The notes below the pieces were generated by a model. The model made no database searches. It had not been told where the DNA came from and was given only the letters and a program-made list of their open reading frames with translations. Made by a program: the position numbers and the translations under genes. A stretch of DNA of 64,000 nucleotides, from positions 3,203,630-3,267,629 of the forward strand of contig AP023240.1 in NCBI GenBank assembly GCA_016592635.1, written 5' to 3'. Source of the stretch: Methyloprofundus sp. (GTDB taxonomy: Bacteria; Pseudomonadota; Gammaproteobacteria; Methylococcales; Methylomonadaceae). Positions within the stretch are counted from its first letter, which is position 1; every line of letters begins with the position of its first letter. This document shows, one piece after another, positions 47,699 to 57,582 of this stretch.

Positions 47699-47998
47699 AT
47701 GAATACAGCAGCCATAGATTTAGACATGCTGGATGAATTATTTGAAAATCAAAAAAAGCTTGATGCAGCTTTTAATTTAAGCTTTGATGACGACCTCTTC
47801 CTAGAAAGCCTTACACCCACAGATAAGCCAAAAACTAGCCACCGACAAAACACAGAGGACTTTAATGCCAACAAAAAAATGGCCTTTAAGATCGAAGATC
47901 CTGCAGCGACACAACAAACTCGCGGCCTTGCTTATATTGTCGTGCCTGTAGCGGTTGAAATAGCAGCAATATCGTATAGCATCATTCATTTCACCTGA
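47699..47998 (+). CDS. Small acidic protein with C-terminal membrane segment, unknown
   Basis: A 99-residue protein with an excellent ribosome site (AAGGAAG, 5 bases before ATG), so I take it as real. Residues 1-40 are acidic and rich in Leu/Phe (LDMLDELFENQKKLD); the middle is polar; residues about 76-97 are hydrophobic (LAYIVVPVAVEIAAISYSI) and could span or dip into the membrane. I recognise no family. It stands alone, with a dispersed repeat just after its stop. Confidence 0.6.
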   Translation: MNTAAIDLDMLDELFENQKKLDAAFNLSFDDDLFLESLTPTDKPKTSHRQNTEDFNANKKMAFKIEDPAATQQTRGLAYIVVPVAVEIAAISYSIIHFT

Positions 47999-48016
47999 TT
48001 TAAAAATCTAGATTCA

Positions 48017-48310
48017 GGCGCGCCATGCTACTTCACGAAATTCAGGGACTCCTGTCACCTGAATTCTTTCACCTACGCAGCGGATAGGAGATGCCCTGAA
48101 CGCCCTGCGTCCGCAACGACTACGCACAAAGCCGCTTCGTCATTGCTACCTCAAATGGCTGGACGGCTATTCGTAATGCAATTCTTGCCTCCCTCGCGCG
48201 CTATCGCGCACTTCGGATTGGCGAATTGCCCTGTCGCCTATCAGGGACTAAAAATCATCACTTCGCTAAGCTCCGTTTCCCTGATTTTCAGCGCCCGAAA
48301 AACACCCTCT
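48017..48310. repeat. Dispersed non-coding repeat, long copy
   Basis: A GC-richer block that opens with GGCGCGCCATGCTAC and shares a series of segments, in order, with 57890-58045: GGCGCGCCAT-CTAC, GAAAT, GGACTCCTGTC, CCTGCGTCCG, ACTACGCACA and GCCGCTTCGT. This copy continues for another 150 bases with short inverted repeats (such as GCGCG-CTAT-CGCGC near 48200 and two segments around AATTGC). No coding frame is kept. It looks like a non-autonomous or decayed repeat family. Confidence 0.65.
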
Positions 48311-48719
48311 TCTTAACACTAAAAATCACTACCGAAGCAAGCATCAATACCTAGCTTTTTCATATTCTTACTAACACCAAAAACTTACCTCAGTATTGAA
48401 TATTTTCTACTCCACACTCTAAGATCTTATAGCAAAGCTTGATACACAAGACAGAAGATTCAATAATGCCTTTGCGCCTGACATAATCTTAGTCTATCTT
48501 CTGCTTTATAGGGCATCCCATAAATACCAATACATAAACAAAGGGATGAGAATTCAATAATACCCAAGCCTGACTGGCCTTATGACTCCACAGCCACATC
48601 AGAAAAACAGTTGCGCAAATTATCTACACCTATATTTATTATTTTCCAAGCCCTGTAATCGACGATACATTTTCAATGCTATAATTGCTGATTTACTACG
48701 CTTAATTAAACGCTACATT
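48311..48719. other. Intergenic region upstream of argH
   Basis: About 400 bases with no gene that I can support. The argH frame extends upstream to 48582, but the translated extension is not conserved in the family. The argH promoter should lie in the second half. Confidence 0.4.
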
Positions 48720-50114
48720 ATGACTACCGCCAATAAGGATAAACTCTCCAGTGCTCGCTTTTCTGAGGCTACTGATGCTTTTGTTGAAGTATTCACAGCT
48801 TCGGTTGATTTTGACCAACGCATGGCTCAACAAGATATTGAAGGTTCTATCGCACATGCCACCATGTTATGCAAAATTGGTATTTTGACACCGGCAGAAC
48901 GCGATAGCATTTTCAAAGGCCTACAACAAATTAGCGAAGAAATTGTGCGCGGTGAATTTATCTGGTCAGTGCAACAAGAAGATGTGCATATGAACATTGA
49001 AGCACGCCTAACTGAGTTGATTGGCATGGCGGGTAAAAAATTACATACAGGTCGCTCACGCAATGATCAGGTAGCAACCGATATTCGCTTATATATGCGT
49101 GCCGAAATCACTGCCATTATGGAAGTCATTGAACGCTTACAACATGCACTACTTGATTTGGCCGAGCGTGAAGCCGACACCATCATGCCGGGCTTTACCC
49201 ATTTACAAGTAGCGCAACCCGTTACCTTTGGGCATCACCTTATGGCGTGGTTTGAAATGTTGGTACGTGATAAGCAACGCCTAGAGGATTGCTTAAAACG
49301 AGTCAATATCATGCCACTTGGCGCTGCCGCATTAGCGGGCACCAGTTACCCAATTGATCGGGAAATGACTGCTGAATTATTAGGCTTTAGTCGCCCTTCT
49401 GCCAATTCTTTAGACTCAGTTAGCGATCGTGATTTTGCGATTGAATTTACCGCTGCGGGTAGCATTATCATGATGCATTTATCACGCTTCTCGGAAGAAT
49501 TGGTACTTTGGGCCAGTGCCCAATTTGCTTTTATTGAATTACCTGATGCATTTTGTACAGGCTCTTCAATTATGCCGCAAAAGAAAAACCCTGATGTACC
49601 CGAATTAGTCCGTGGTAAATCAGGACGGGTAACAGGACATTTAATGTCCTTGCTGATGCTGATGAAAAGCCAACCACTTGCTTATAATAAAGATAATCAA
49701 GAAGACAAAGAACCCTTATTTGATACCGCCGATACGCTGAATGATTGCTTACGCGCTTTTGCTGATATGGTGCCGCATATCGAAGCCAAACACGATAATA
49801 TGTTTAATGCTGCTAAAAAAGGTTTTGCCACTGCGACTGATTTAGCTGATTATTTAGTACGCGAAGGCATGGCTTTCCGTGATGCACATGAGGTTGTTGG
49901 TTTAGCAGTGCGTTTAGGTTTAGATACCAAACGTGACTTATCAGAACTGTCTTTAGCTGAATTGCAGGGCTTTTCTACTATGATTAAAGCGGATGTTTTT
50001 GGGGTATTATCCTTAGAAGGCTCTGTCGCTGCGCGTAAGCATATTGGCGGTACCGCTCCTGATACAGTCCGTGCTGCTATTCATACTGCCAGAACGTCTT
50101 TGTCTAAAGTATAA
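48720..50114 (+). CDS. argH: Argininosuccinate lyase
   Basis: Cleaves argininosuccinate to arginine and fumarate, the last step of arginine synthesis. I place the start at ATG 48720 (464 residues; [23 protein letters not shown]). It has the fumarase/aspartase superfamily signature [25 protein letters not shown] and the catalytic-loop His in [11 protein letters not shown]. Length fits (E. coli 457). The window holds no other arginine gene. Confidence 0.96.
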   Translation: MTTANKDKLSSARFSEATDAFVEVFTASVDFDQRMAQQDIEGSIAHATMLCKIGILTPAERDSIFKGLQQISEEIVRGEFIWSVQQEDVHMNIEARLTELIGMAGKKLHTGRSRNDQVATDIRLYMRAEITAIMEVIERLQHALLDLAEREADTIMPGFTHLQVAQPVTFGHHLMAWFEMLVRDKQRLEDCLKRVNIMPLGAAALAGTSYPIDREMTAELLGFSRPSANSLDSVSDRDFAIEFTAAGSIIMMHLSRFSEELVLWASAQFAFIELPDAFCTGSSIMPQKKNPDVPELVRGKSGRVTGHLMSLLMLMKSQPLAYNKDNQEDKEPLFDTADTLNDCLRAFADMVPHIEAKHDNMFNAAKKGFATATDLADYLVREGMAFRDAHEVVGLAVRLGLDTKRDLSELSLAELQGFSTMIKADVFGVLSLEGSVAARKHIGGTAPDTVRAAIHTARTSLSKV

Positions 50115-50181
50115 GTTGGCGTAATAGTCCAGTTGGAGTGCTCACTACACCACTCCAACTGGGCTATTGCTCTTCTTTAGT

Positions 50182-50775
50182 ATGGCAATTATAACAACTG
50201 GCGTAGATTTGTTACGCCACGGCGAAGTACAAGGTGGTAACTGCTATCGAGGCATCAGCGATGATCCGCTTAGTAGCACAGGCTGGAAGCAAATGACAGC
50301 TAAAATACCTCCCCAAGTACATTGGGATATTATTATTTGTTCACCATTGATACGTTGTCAAGCCTTTGCAGAATCGTTGGCCACCAAACTACAACACCCT
50401 TTAATCAGTATTCCCGCCTTACAAGAAATTGATTTTGGTGACTGGGAGGGTAAAACTGCTGCACAAATTGATGCAAATTTACTGGAAAAATTTTATGCCA
50501 ACCCAACCGAGTTTACGCCGCCGAATGGTGAGCACTTCATTGACTTTCAACAGCGGGTATTAACAGCATGGCAAATGCTACTCAAACAATATCAAGGTAA
50601 GCAAATATGCTTAATTACTCATGCAGGGGTTATCCGCATTATTCTAGCGCGAGTTTTAGGTATTGACACTCAACATAGTTTTAGGCTGAAAATAGGGCAC
50701 GCCTGTTTATCACGAGTTGAATGTTTTCATGACAATAAGTCAGCTGACTTTATACAACTAGTGCAGCATGGGTAG
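50182..50775 (+). CDS. Histidine phosphatase family protein (CobC-like)
   Basis: A 197-residue cytoplasmic phosphatase from ATG 50182. The phosphohistidine motif is LLRHGEVQGGN near residue 12, the second Arg is in CSPLIRCQAFAE, the acid residue region is EIDFGDWEGK and the second His is in LITHAGVIR. The pattern RHGE...YRG matches alpha-ribazole phosphatase CobC of cobalamin assembly, but no other cobalamin gene is near, so the substrate stays open. Confidence 0.8.
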   Translation: MAIITTGVDLLRHGEVQGGNCYRGISDDPLSSTGWKQMTAKIPPQVHWDIIICSPLIRCQAFAESLATKLQHPLISIPALQEIDFGDWEGKTAAQIDANLLEKFYANPTEFTPPNGEHFIDFQQRVLTAWQMLLKQYQGKQICLITHAGVIRIILARVLGIDTQHSFRLKIGHACLSRVECFHDNKSADFIQLVQHG

Positions 50776-50916
50776 TCCAAGCATCTAAAACCCTATCTAA
50801 CATAGAAAAAACTGCATTTATCTGGACTAAGTCTATTTAATTAACTTTGTAATCACTTAAAATATTTCATGAAATAAGTCCACCCATTTTACCCGCACGA
50901 CTATACTATCAAACTA

Positions 50917-53727
50917 ATGAATACACTCTCCCCCATTCATCTTGGCTCCCCTGGCGAAGACATTAGTAAAAAAGATATCCATAAGGTTGTGCAACGCTTT
51001 ATCCACCTTAACCAAACCCGCTTGCAACGCATCCAATCCTTCCTGCAACCTAGGCAGGGTATTTTTTTAGAATTATTACCTTTACTATTCCACCAAAACC
51101 ACCCCTTATTACCTGGCTTTATCTCTTTAGATACAGTAGCAGGTATCCCCGATTACACCCCTAGCCGCCAATCTATCCTACAAGCCAAATCGTTTTCCAA
51201 GCATTTCAATTATAAACGGCGCGCACTGAGAGAATATCCGATCCAAAGTATTTTTTTAATGGGTAGCGTTAGCAGTATCGCATTCTCTAAGCACAGTGAT
51301 ATTGATATCTGGCTATGCCATACTCATGGCCTATTAAAATCTGAAATTGATGAACTGCAAGCCAAAGCAACTGCAATTGAGAAATGGGCAGAGTCATTAG
51401 ACTTGGAAGTGCACTTTTTTCTGATTGACAGCGAAACTTTTATGCAAGGTGAGGCATCCCCTTTATCATCGGATAGTAGCGGCCAAACCCAGCATTGCTT
51501 ATTACTCGAAGAGTTTTATCGTACTGCCATTTATATTGCAGGACGCGCCCCTATTTGGTGGATAGTGCCGCCACAAGAGGAGCAAAACTACACTCAATAT
51601 GTACACCATTTAAAAGAAAAACGCTTTATAGCCGACCAAGAGTTTATCGACTTTGGCAGCTTGGAAGACATCCCCGCTGCTGAATTTGTCAGTGCTACGC
51701 TATGGCATCTGTACAAATCACTTAATTCTCCTTATAAATCGCTATTAAAGCTACTACTAATGGAGTGCTATGCCAGTGAGTACCCTAACCCTAAATGGTT
51801 ATGCCAAAACGTAAAAACCAATATTTATCGGGGCGGCTATTTTGACATGGAAGCTTTAGACCCTTATGTATTGATTTACCATAAAACCGAACAATATTTA
51901 AAGGCTGAAAATGACCCAGAACGTCTAAATTTCGTCCGACAATGCTTTTACTATAAAATTATGGGTGACATGGAAAGCGCACCATCCGCAGCAAAACGCA
52001 CAGTACGCGACGCCATTATTACGCAAATGGCAAGGCAGTATCAATGGCCTACAAACTTGGCAGCAAGCTTTGCCCAACAAAGATCATGGAACATTCAAAA
52101 AGCCAGCCAAGAAAATGACATTATCATTCGCCAACTTAAATTGTGCTATCAGCGTATTAGCCGCTTCTCGAATACCAATGCTTACACGATAAAAAACAAG
52201 GACATCCAACTGATTGGCAGAAAATTAAAATCTTTTCTGCAAAAAAGGCCTGGGAAAATCGAAATTATTACTACCCGCGCTAATATTCACAATAAAGCCA
52301 ATGAATTAAGCTTAATTGAAGCGCAAAGCAATGCCACTCACTGGAACTGGAGCCTTTTTCCAGGCGAGGTTCCAGCAAATAACCCAAAGGAACTCCAGTC
52401 ATTCAAACAAGGCGCGCACAGCTTAGTGGAGATACTCTCTTGGCTGGTGATTAACGGTCTATACCAACATAAACTAAAATTACATATCAGAACCAGCCAA
52501 CAATCATTCACCAACTCGGACATAAATAACACCTTAAAAGCACTGAAAACATTTATATTGCAGCACGACTTAGCCAGCCTAACGACTTTAAATGCTTATA
52601 AAAAAGTAAATAGAACCGTGGCTAATTTATTATTTATTAACCTCGGCCATGATGCACAAATAAATCGTACCGATGGTACTTTTGTCATAAGTGAACGTTC
52701 AGACATTTTAAGCTACGGACCCCAACGTGAAAATTTTGTACAAACCATTGATTTAGTCTCCATCAGCAGCTGGGGGGAACTCACTACCACTCGCTTTCTA
52801 GGTTTAACAGGTTTGTTTGACTGCTTTATTGCCAGTTGTAGGGCACACCCGCCACTCCCGACCAAAATTGAATGCTATACGCCAATCCGCGGCAACAGTG
52901 TTGCTTTAGGAGTCTCCTCATTATTTAAACAACTAACTCACCTTTTAAGCCAACAAACCAGCACAACTTCTGCACGTTTAATTGCTGCCGGAGGGTCAGA
53001 TTTTTATCTGTTTCAACACAAAGATTCGGGGCTACATTACTGGAAAACAAATAACCTCGAAGCATTACTGTTAGAGCTGGCAAAACCACAAACCAATATT
53101 AGCCCAGTTCACTTTTATGGTACAACCTTAGACAACACCCCACTCCCGTTATTATTTTCTTTTTGCAAGGCAAACAGTATCCAAGTTTTCTATTTTCAGC
53201 AAGAATATGATATTCAACTCTTTATCATTGACGAAAAAGGCAGCCTTTTTAAACAGCGCCACCAAAATACCTCAGTACAACAATTATTAACGGCTTACAG
53301 CAATTTTTTAGCAACATTAAGTAATAATGGCATCTTAGCGACAGAAATGCTCATTGAGCATCATGAGCTAAGTTACTCTACGCAAGAACAATACAGCATC
53401 AAACAGATTGCCTCCCCTCCTGCTCTAGCCTGGGACTACCTAAATATTCGTATTACTGGCGAGACTTACAACTCACCAACAGAAATTATTTATACTCTCT
53501 ATTGCAATGAATTAGAGTTCTGCAGCTCAGATACTGAAGATAATATCTTCGAACTGGTCGCCAATTATATTTATGAGCTACGCCAAAGCCAAGAGCAATA
53601 CCCTATCCATATTACTGAAGTAGATGTCCCACTACAGGTATTAGGCGTTGATAGCTACGAGCAATTACAATCTATCCATTATTTACGCTATAAACAAAAA
53701 ATTGAAGCCCGCCTAAATACGCAATAA
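50917..53727 (+). CDS. cyaA: Class I adenylate cyclase
   Basis: A 936-residue enzyme making cAMP from ATP. The N-terminal catalytic domain has the nucleotidyltransferase signature of class I cyclases, GSVSSIAFSKHSDIDIWLC (116-134), with the paired metal aspartates 128 and 130. The C-terminal half matches the regulatory region in length (E. coli CyaA 848, here somewhat longer), where PTS IIA-Glc acts in enterobacteria. Its likely effector is the CRP-type protein at 28392. It is monocistronic. What controls it in an organism living on one-carbon compounds is unknown. Confidence 0.93.
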   Translation: MNTLSPIHLGSPGEDISKKDIHKVVQRFIHLNQTRLQRIQSFLQPRQGIFLELLPLLFHQNHPLLPGFISLDTVAGIPDYTPSRQSILQAKSFSKHFNYKRRALREYPIQSIFLMGSVSSIAFSKHSDIDIWLCHTHGLLKSEIDELQAKATAIEKWAESLDLEVHFFLIDSETFMQGEASPLSSDSSGQTQHCLLLEEFYRTAIYIAGRAPIWWIVPPQEEQNYTQYVHHLKEKRFIADQEFIDFGSLEDIPAAEFVSATLWHLYKSLNSPYKSLLKLLLMECYASEYPNPKWLCQNVKTNIYRGGYFDMEALDPYVLIYHKTEQYLKAENDPERLNFVRQCFYYKIMGDMESAPSAAKRTVRDAIITQMARQYQWPTNLAASFAQQRSWNIQKASQENDIIIRQLKLCYQRISRFSNTNAYTIKNKDIQLIGRKLKSFLQKRPGKIEIITTRANIHNKANELSLIEAQSNATHWNWSLFPGEVPANNPKELQSFKQGAHSLVEILSWLVINGLYQHKLKLHIRTSQQSFTNSDINNTLKALKTFILQHDLASLTTLNAYKKVNRTVANLLFINLGHDAQINRTDGTFVISERSDILSYGPQRENFVQTIDLVSISSWGELTTTRFLGLTGLFDCFIASCRAHPPLPTKIECYTPIRGNSVALGVSSLFKQLTHLLSQQTSTTSARLIAAGGSDFYLFQHKDSGLHYWKTNNLEALLLELAKPQTNISPVHFYGTTLDNTPLPLLFSFCKANSIQVFYFQQEYDIQLFIIDEKGSLFKQRHQNTSVQQLLTAYSNFLATLSNNGILATEMLIEHHELSYSTQEQYSIKQIASPPALAWDYLNIRITGETYNSPTEIIYTLYCNELEFCSSDTEDNIFELVANYIYELRQSQEQYPIHITEVDVPLQVLGVDSYEQLQSIHYLRYKQKIEARLNTQ

Positions 53728-53956
53728 CTCTCCCGTTCCTACCGTTCAAATAACATAAATATTTTATGCCTTTTACGTATATACATAACTTTTTTGTGAT
53801 ATTCTTGTACATTCATACTTTGACGCGCGTTATGGCATAACAAACTGTCTGGCGGAATTCTTTTGAGGCTATCATAAGCCACGGAAAGGCATTTCCCATC
53901 CTATTGCCAGTAGTATTACCAGCTTACGTCACAACAATATAGAACACAGGTAAAGC

Positions 53957-54298
53957 ATGACTGCTGAAAAACGCGCCCATAATAGGATTGAGCCCAAAGA
54001 ATTATCGGCACACATTACCATTAAGCGCCCTCCCGATGAAGAATTACTCACCCATGGCACCGTTGTTGATATAAGTTATTCAGGTATCAAAATAAAGTTA
54101 GACTCACCGATAATAGCTGAAACCAATGACAAAATTACCATTGATATGAAGCTACCTCAATCTGGCATTCCCATTACCATTCATGGTGTGGTCAAACACC
54201 GCCTGCCCGATTCACAATGCGGCATTTATTTTGGTGATTTACACCCCGAAGAATCCGTTGACGACCTCATGTTTGAATGTGTTATGCATGCCGATTAA
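53957..54298 (+). CDS. PilZ domain protein
   Basis: A 113-residue single PilZ domain. It begins with the RAHNRIEPKELSAHI block (the RxxxR-type c-di-GMP-binding switch, here RAHNR) and has VDISYSGIKI in place of the canonical DxSxxG, so the nucleotide-binding residues are kept. Such proteins pass c-di-GMP signals to a partner. It lies at the head of the norCB region, 20-odd bases before a small membrane protein gene, but a regulatory link to NO reduction is only suggested by position. Confidence 0.85.
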   Translation: MTAEKRAHNRIEPKELSAHITIKRPPDEELLTHGTVVDISYSGIKIKLDSPIIAETNDKITIDMKLPQSGIPITIHGVVKHRLPDSQCGIYFGDLHPEESVDDLMFECVMHAD

Positions 54299-54320
54299 CG
54301 ACCAACTACTCATCAAAATT

Positions 54321-54653
54321 ATGATTGAACCCGTAGCTATGAAGGATTTTTTTATTACCTTCTTTTCATCCGCACTCATTATTATGGCTGGTGCCAGTTA
54401 TGCACTATTATTTGCTTGGTCCAAAGTCAAGCCAAAACTCAGTATCAAGCTATCAGCCTACCTGTCTTATTTAATATTGCTAGCTGCCGTCTATCAATTA
54501 ACACTTGCAGCCAACCTAGATGGCTCATGGCGGATTATTTCTTACCTAATGGTCATTGGCTATTTTTTTGCACCGATTGCCATTTGGCATCTCTGCAAAC
54601 AAACTCACGACGAACCTGATTTAACCACAACTCTGGAGAAAAATAATGAGTGA
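54321..54653 (+). CDS. Small membrane protein upstream of norC
   Basis: About 110 residues from ATG 54321 (54339 is also possible), with three hydrophobic segments (FFITFFSSALIIMAGASYALLFAW, an AYLSYLILLAAVY helix and a LMVIGYFFAPIAIW helix), so an inner-membrane protein. The end overlaps norC by 8 bases, which couples their translation and argues for a role with the NO reductase. I recognise no family. Longer upstream starts would run into the PilZ gene. Confidence 0.7.
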   Translation: MIEPVAMKDFFITFFSSALIIMAGASYALLFAWSKVKPKLSIKLSAYLSYLILLAAVYQLTLAANLDGSWRIISYLMVIGYFFAPIAIWHLCKQTHDEPDLTTTLEKNNE

Positions 54654-55245
54654 AACACCTAAGTGGGCCTCCGAGCCCTTTTGGAAAAAAGTAGCCGTAT
54701 GGGTGACCGCCGGCTCTTTTTTAATTTTAGTAATTTTAACCTTTGACACCTTGGAACAAACTAAAGCGGGTGGTAAGCGGGTTCCTGCTTACTCAGTGAT
54801 CAATAAAAAAATTGACTACCAATTTGATAAAAAGCTAAATAAATTCATGCCAGTCATTGGTGGCGAGGAATTATTATTTGGCAAAATCTTTACTGAAGAA
54901 GAAGCTGAACAGCTAGTCACTTTAGGCAAAAAAACGACTCAGGCTAAAAACTGTATGAATTGTCATACACTGCTGGGTAATGGTGCCTATTACGCACCTG
55001 ATTTAACCAAAGCTTGGCTAGACCAAGGCTGGCTAACCGTTGATTTACGTGAAGAACAAATGCTTAAGTTCCTAATGGATCCTGAGAAAAATGCACGCAC
55101 TTTCGGAACAGGCCGCAAAATGCCTAACTTAGATATTACTGAGGAAGAAGCACGAGGTGTGGTCGCTTTCCTAAAGTGGATGTCTAGTATTGATACTAAC
55201 GGCTTCCCTTACAACTTCACCACTATTTATGCGGAGGATGACTAA
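54646..55245 (+). CDS. norC: Nitric oxide reductase subunit C (cytochrome c)
   Basis: A 199-residue membrane-anchored cytochrome c that passes electrons to NorB. One N-terminal helix (about 15-33) anchors it; the heme site is CMNCH (103-107), followed by the NorC-specific LLGNGAYYAPDLTKAW, and a Met ligand in GRKMPNL. A GGAG site precedes it. It overlaps the gene before and lies 1 base before the norB start. The pair reduces NO to nitrous oxide at the cytoplasmic membrane. Confidence 0.95.
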   Translation: MSETPKWASEPFWKKVAVWVTAGSFLILVILTFDTLEQTKAGGKRVPAYSVINKKIDYQFDKKLNKFMPVIGGEELLFGKIFTEEEAEQLVTLGKKTTQAKNCMNCHTLLGNGAYYAPDLTKAWLDQGWLTVDLREEQMLKFLMDPEKNARTFGTGRKMPNLDITEEEARGVVAFLKWMSSIDTNGFPYNFTTIYAEDD

Positions 55246-55246
55246 T

Positions 55247-56752
55247 ATGAGTGCAAATCCTGAAACAGTGACAGAAAACACATCTGCGCTGAAAAATAAG
55301 TTACAAGCCTTGCATAGCTGGGCAGCCGTTGATGACAGTACCTTAAATGACGGCCAAAAACTAGCGGTTAAATACTTTATGGGGGCGGTAATTCTCTTTA
55401 TATTCCAAATTTTATTTGGTTTATTAGCCGCCGCACAATTTATTGCCCCTAACTTTCTATATGAAATCTTAGATTTTAGTGTCAATCGCATGGTACATAT
55501 TAACGCCATGATCTTATGGATGTTATATGGCTTTATTGGCTGTACTTACTGGCTTTTAGAAGATGAAAGTGGCACCGAGATTGCTGGCTTAAAATTTGGC
55601 GTATTAGGATTTTGGGTACTATCTGCCGCTATTACAGTAGTCGTTCTGGTCTATTTATTAGTACAAACAGGTGCTGGTAATGACACAACTTTATGGCTGA
55701 TTAATGAAGGCCGTGAATATATTGAAGCACCACGCTGGGCTGATATTGGTATTGTTATCGTCATGCTGATTTTCTTTTACAACGTGGTGATGACCTTTAG
55801 TAAAGGTAAATGGTCTGGGATTGCAGGCGTATTGACTTTAGATTTAGTGGCATTAGCAGGCTTATATCTAGCTGGCATGTTCTATATGACCAATATTACT
55901 CACGAGCAATTCTGGTGGTGGTGGGTTATTCATCTATGGGTAGAAGCAACTTGGGAAGTATTAGTCGGCGTTATCATGGCTTGGTCGTTAATGACCATCT
56001 TAGGTGTTAGCCGTAAAATCGTTACTACTTGGTTATATATTGAAGTAGCACTCATGTTTGGTTCAGGTATTTTAGGTCTAGGGCATCACTATTTCTGGAT
56101 TGGGACTCCAGAATATTGGCTCACCATTGGTGGGTTTTTCTCCGCATTAGAACCGATTCCATTAGTCGCCATGGTGGTACATGCTGTTTATGATTCAGGC
56201 GAACGTGGCTTTAAAAACATGAACCACCCCGCAATGGCTTGGTTAATTGCGCATGCTTTTGGTAACTTTTTTGGTGCGGGTGTCTGGGGCTTTATGCACA
56301 CCTTGCCGCAAATTAACTTATATACGCATGGTACACAGTGGTCAGCATCACATGGGCACTTAGCCTTTTTTGGTGCTTATGCAACCATTAATATTGCCTT
56401 CTTTTATATTGCCATTCAACACTGGCGCGGCAATGTTTGGATGGGAGCCGACTCCCCTAATTCATGGCGCTGGAAATGGGCACTAGCTTTATTAAATATT
56501 GGGGTGTTAGGCATGACCATCGCCCTATTAATCGCAGGCTACGAGCAATCCTTTATTGAACGAGCAATTGGTGGTTCTACTTGGGGCGGCTATTTTGCTG
56601 CACAAACCCACCCATCATTTATGACTGCCATGCATTGGCGCATGTTGTTTGGTTGGGTAACGGCTACTGGACTAGGATTATTAGTCTGGGATTTACTCAC
56701 TATAGGTAAAGGCGAAACACGCAAAGCGGAAGTGATTACCCATTCAGAGTAA
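55247..56752 (+). CDS. norB: Nitric oxide reductase subunit B
   Basis: The 12-helix catalytic subunit of cytochrome c-dependent NO reductase, a heme-copper oxidase relative with iron in place of copper. From ATG 55247 (GGAGG upstream; 502 codons). Expected ligands are visible: the low-spin heme His in MVHINAMIL, the FeB His/Glu block HLWVEATWEVL, the His pair in LGHHYFWIG, and the final His in SASHGHLAFFG. The norQ and norD activation genes are not downstream; the next gene along is a broken toxin gene. Confidence 0.95.
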   Translation: MSANPETVTENTSALKNKLQALHSWAAVDDSTLNDGQKLAVKYFMGAVILFIFQILFGLLAAAQFIAPNFLYEILDFSVNRMVHINAMILWMLYGFIGCTYWLLEDESGTEIAGLKFGVLGFWVLSAAITVVVLVYLLVQTGAGNDTTLWLINEGREYIEAPRWADIGIVIVMLIFFYNVVMTFSKGKWSGIAGVLTLDLVALAGLYLAGMFYMTNITHEQFWWWWVIHLWVEATWEVLVGVIMAWSLMTILGVSRKIVTTWLYIEVALMFGSGILGLGHHYFWIGTPEYWLTIGGFFSALEPIPLVAMVVHAVYDSGERGFKNMNHPAMAWLIAHAFGNFFGAGVWGFMHTLPQINLYTHGTQWSASHGHLAFFGAYATINIAFFYIAIQHWRGNVWMGADSPNSWRWKWALALLNIGVLGMTIALLIAGYEQSFIERAIGGSTWGGYFAAQTHPSFMTAMHWRMLFGWVTATGLGLLVWDLLTIGKGETRKAEVITHSE

Positions 56753-56795
56753 TCACAACTGTAAGAAAGGCTTTTAGCCACAACTTGTGGAGCAC

Positions 56796-56841
56796 AGGTA
56801 TTTAGCCTGCTTTTATTAGCATATTAGCAGGCTAAATACCT
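56796..56841. terminator. Perfect 16-bp hairpin after norB
   Basis: Arms 56796-56811 (AGGTATTTAGCCTGCT) and 56826-56841 pair perfectly with a 14-base loop, about 45 bases after norB. The T-run is weak. It probably ends the nor transcript and lies at the edge of the accessory island. Confidence 0.6.
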
Positions 56842-57148
56842 TGTCCCGACTACTCTCAAAATCACGGATTTAGATAGCTTTTTTACGTGCTCCGCATCTC
56901 TACTTGGGCTAGAACAAGAAGATGATAAAACCATTCGGTAGTATGCTATAGATAATGGTTTTGTTATCACCACTAAAGATGCCGATTTTTACGAAATGAA
57001 CGTGCTTTATGGACAACCACCTAAAATCATCTGGTTAAAAATAGGCAACCACTCCAAAGCATCAACAATAAAAGTCTTACAAAATAATATTTCAGCCATT
57101 AAACAAGTTTTATTGGCTGATGATAAAGCATGTATTGAGCTAATATAA
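56838..57148 (+). pseudogene. Broken DUF5615 (PIN-like) toxin gene
   Basis: In one frame the text reads LGLEQEDDKTIR, stop, YAIDNGFVITTKDADFYEM and continues to a stop at 57146-57148. This matches the DUF5615 PIN-like toxin pattern (DxxIWxYAxxxGFVIxTKDADF), with an in-frame TAG at 56939-56941 where the family has a residue, and no proper N-terminus (the MKxLxDENL start is missing or frameshifted). It lies 5 bases before an antitoxin gene, as a module would. Confidence 0.65.
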
Positions 57149-57153
57149 GCCTT

Positions 57154-57336
57154 ATGCAAGAACAATTTATAACCGATAAATCAGGCCGTAAAATATCTGT
57201 CATTCTGCCTATTCAAGAATATGAAGCGTTACTAGATGACTTAAAAGACTTGGCCACCATTGCCGAGCTAAAAGACTCACCTACCGTATCACTTGATGAC
57301 GTGATTAGAAAACTTAAAAACAGTAATTTACTATAG
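57154..57336 (+). CDS. Type II antitoxin, RelB/Phd-like
   Basis: A 60-residue protein with QFITDKSGRKISVILPIQEYEALLDDL, the pattern of small Phd/RelB-type antitoxins that bind their own promoter and wrap their toxin. It starts 5 bases after the broken DUF5615 gene, so it is probably the surviving half of that pair. Whether it still has a partner is unclear. Confidence 0.7.
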   Translation: MQEQFITDKSGRKISVILPIQEYEALLDDLKDLATIAELKDSPTVSLDDVIRKLKNSNLL

Positions 57337-57582
57337 TAACTATTGGCCAACACCACCTTAGTTAACGATACGATACCAAAATTATTTATATTGGATTTTA
57401 CCACACTACTTGCCTTACACTTTTTGATAGATCTTTCTGGCGCAGGAAAATAAAGTCTTTTTTGATTTTTGTAAATGACTGAATTATTAAGATATATTTA
57501 TTTTTCTGTTTTTTAGCATAAATAAAGCTCTTGACAACTTAAAAATGCAAAACAAAAAATCAACCGATAAAGTACTAGCCGT

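Noticed and set aside
48582..48719. N-terminal extension of ArgH
   Set aside because: The 46 added residues are not part of the family; ATG 48720 matches known starts.
50940..50960. CTTGGCTCCCC at the start of cyaA as a partner for the tRNA-Asn 3' end (att site)
   Set aside because: The match to the tRNA end is only about a dozen bases and lies within a conserved coding gene, far from the island; it is most likely chance.
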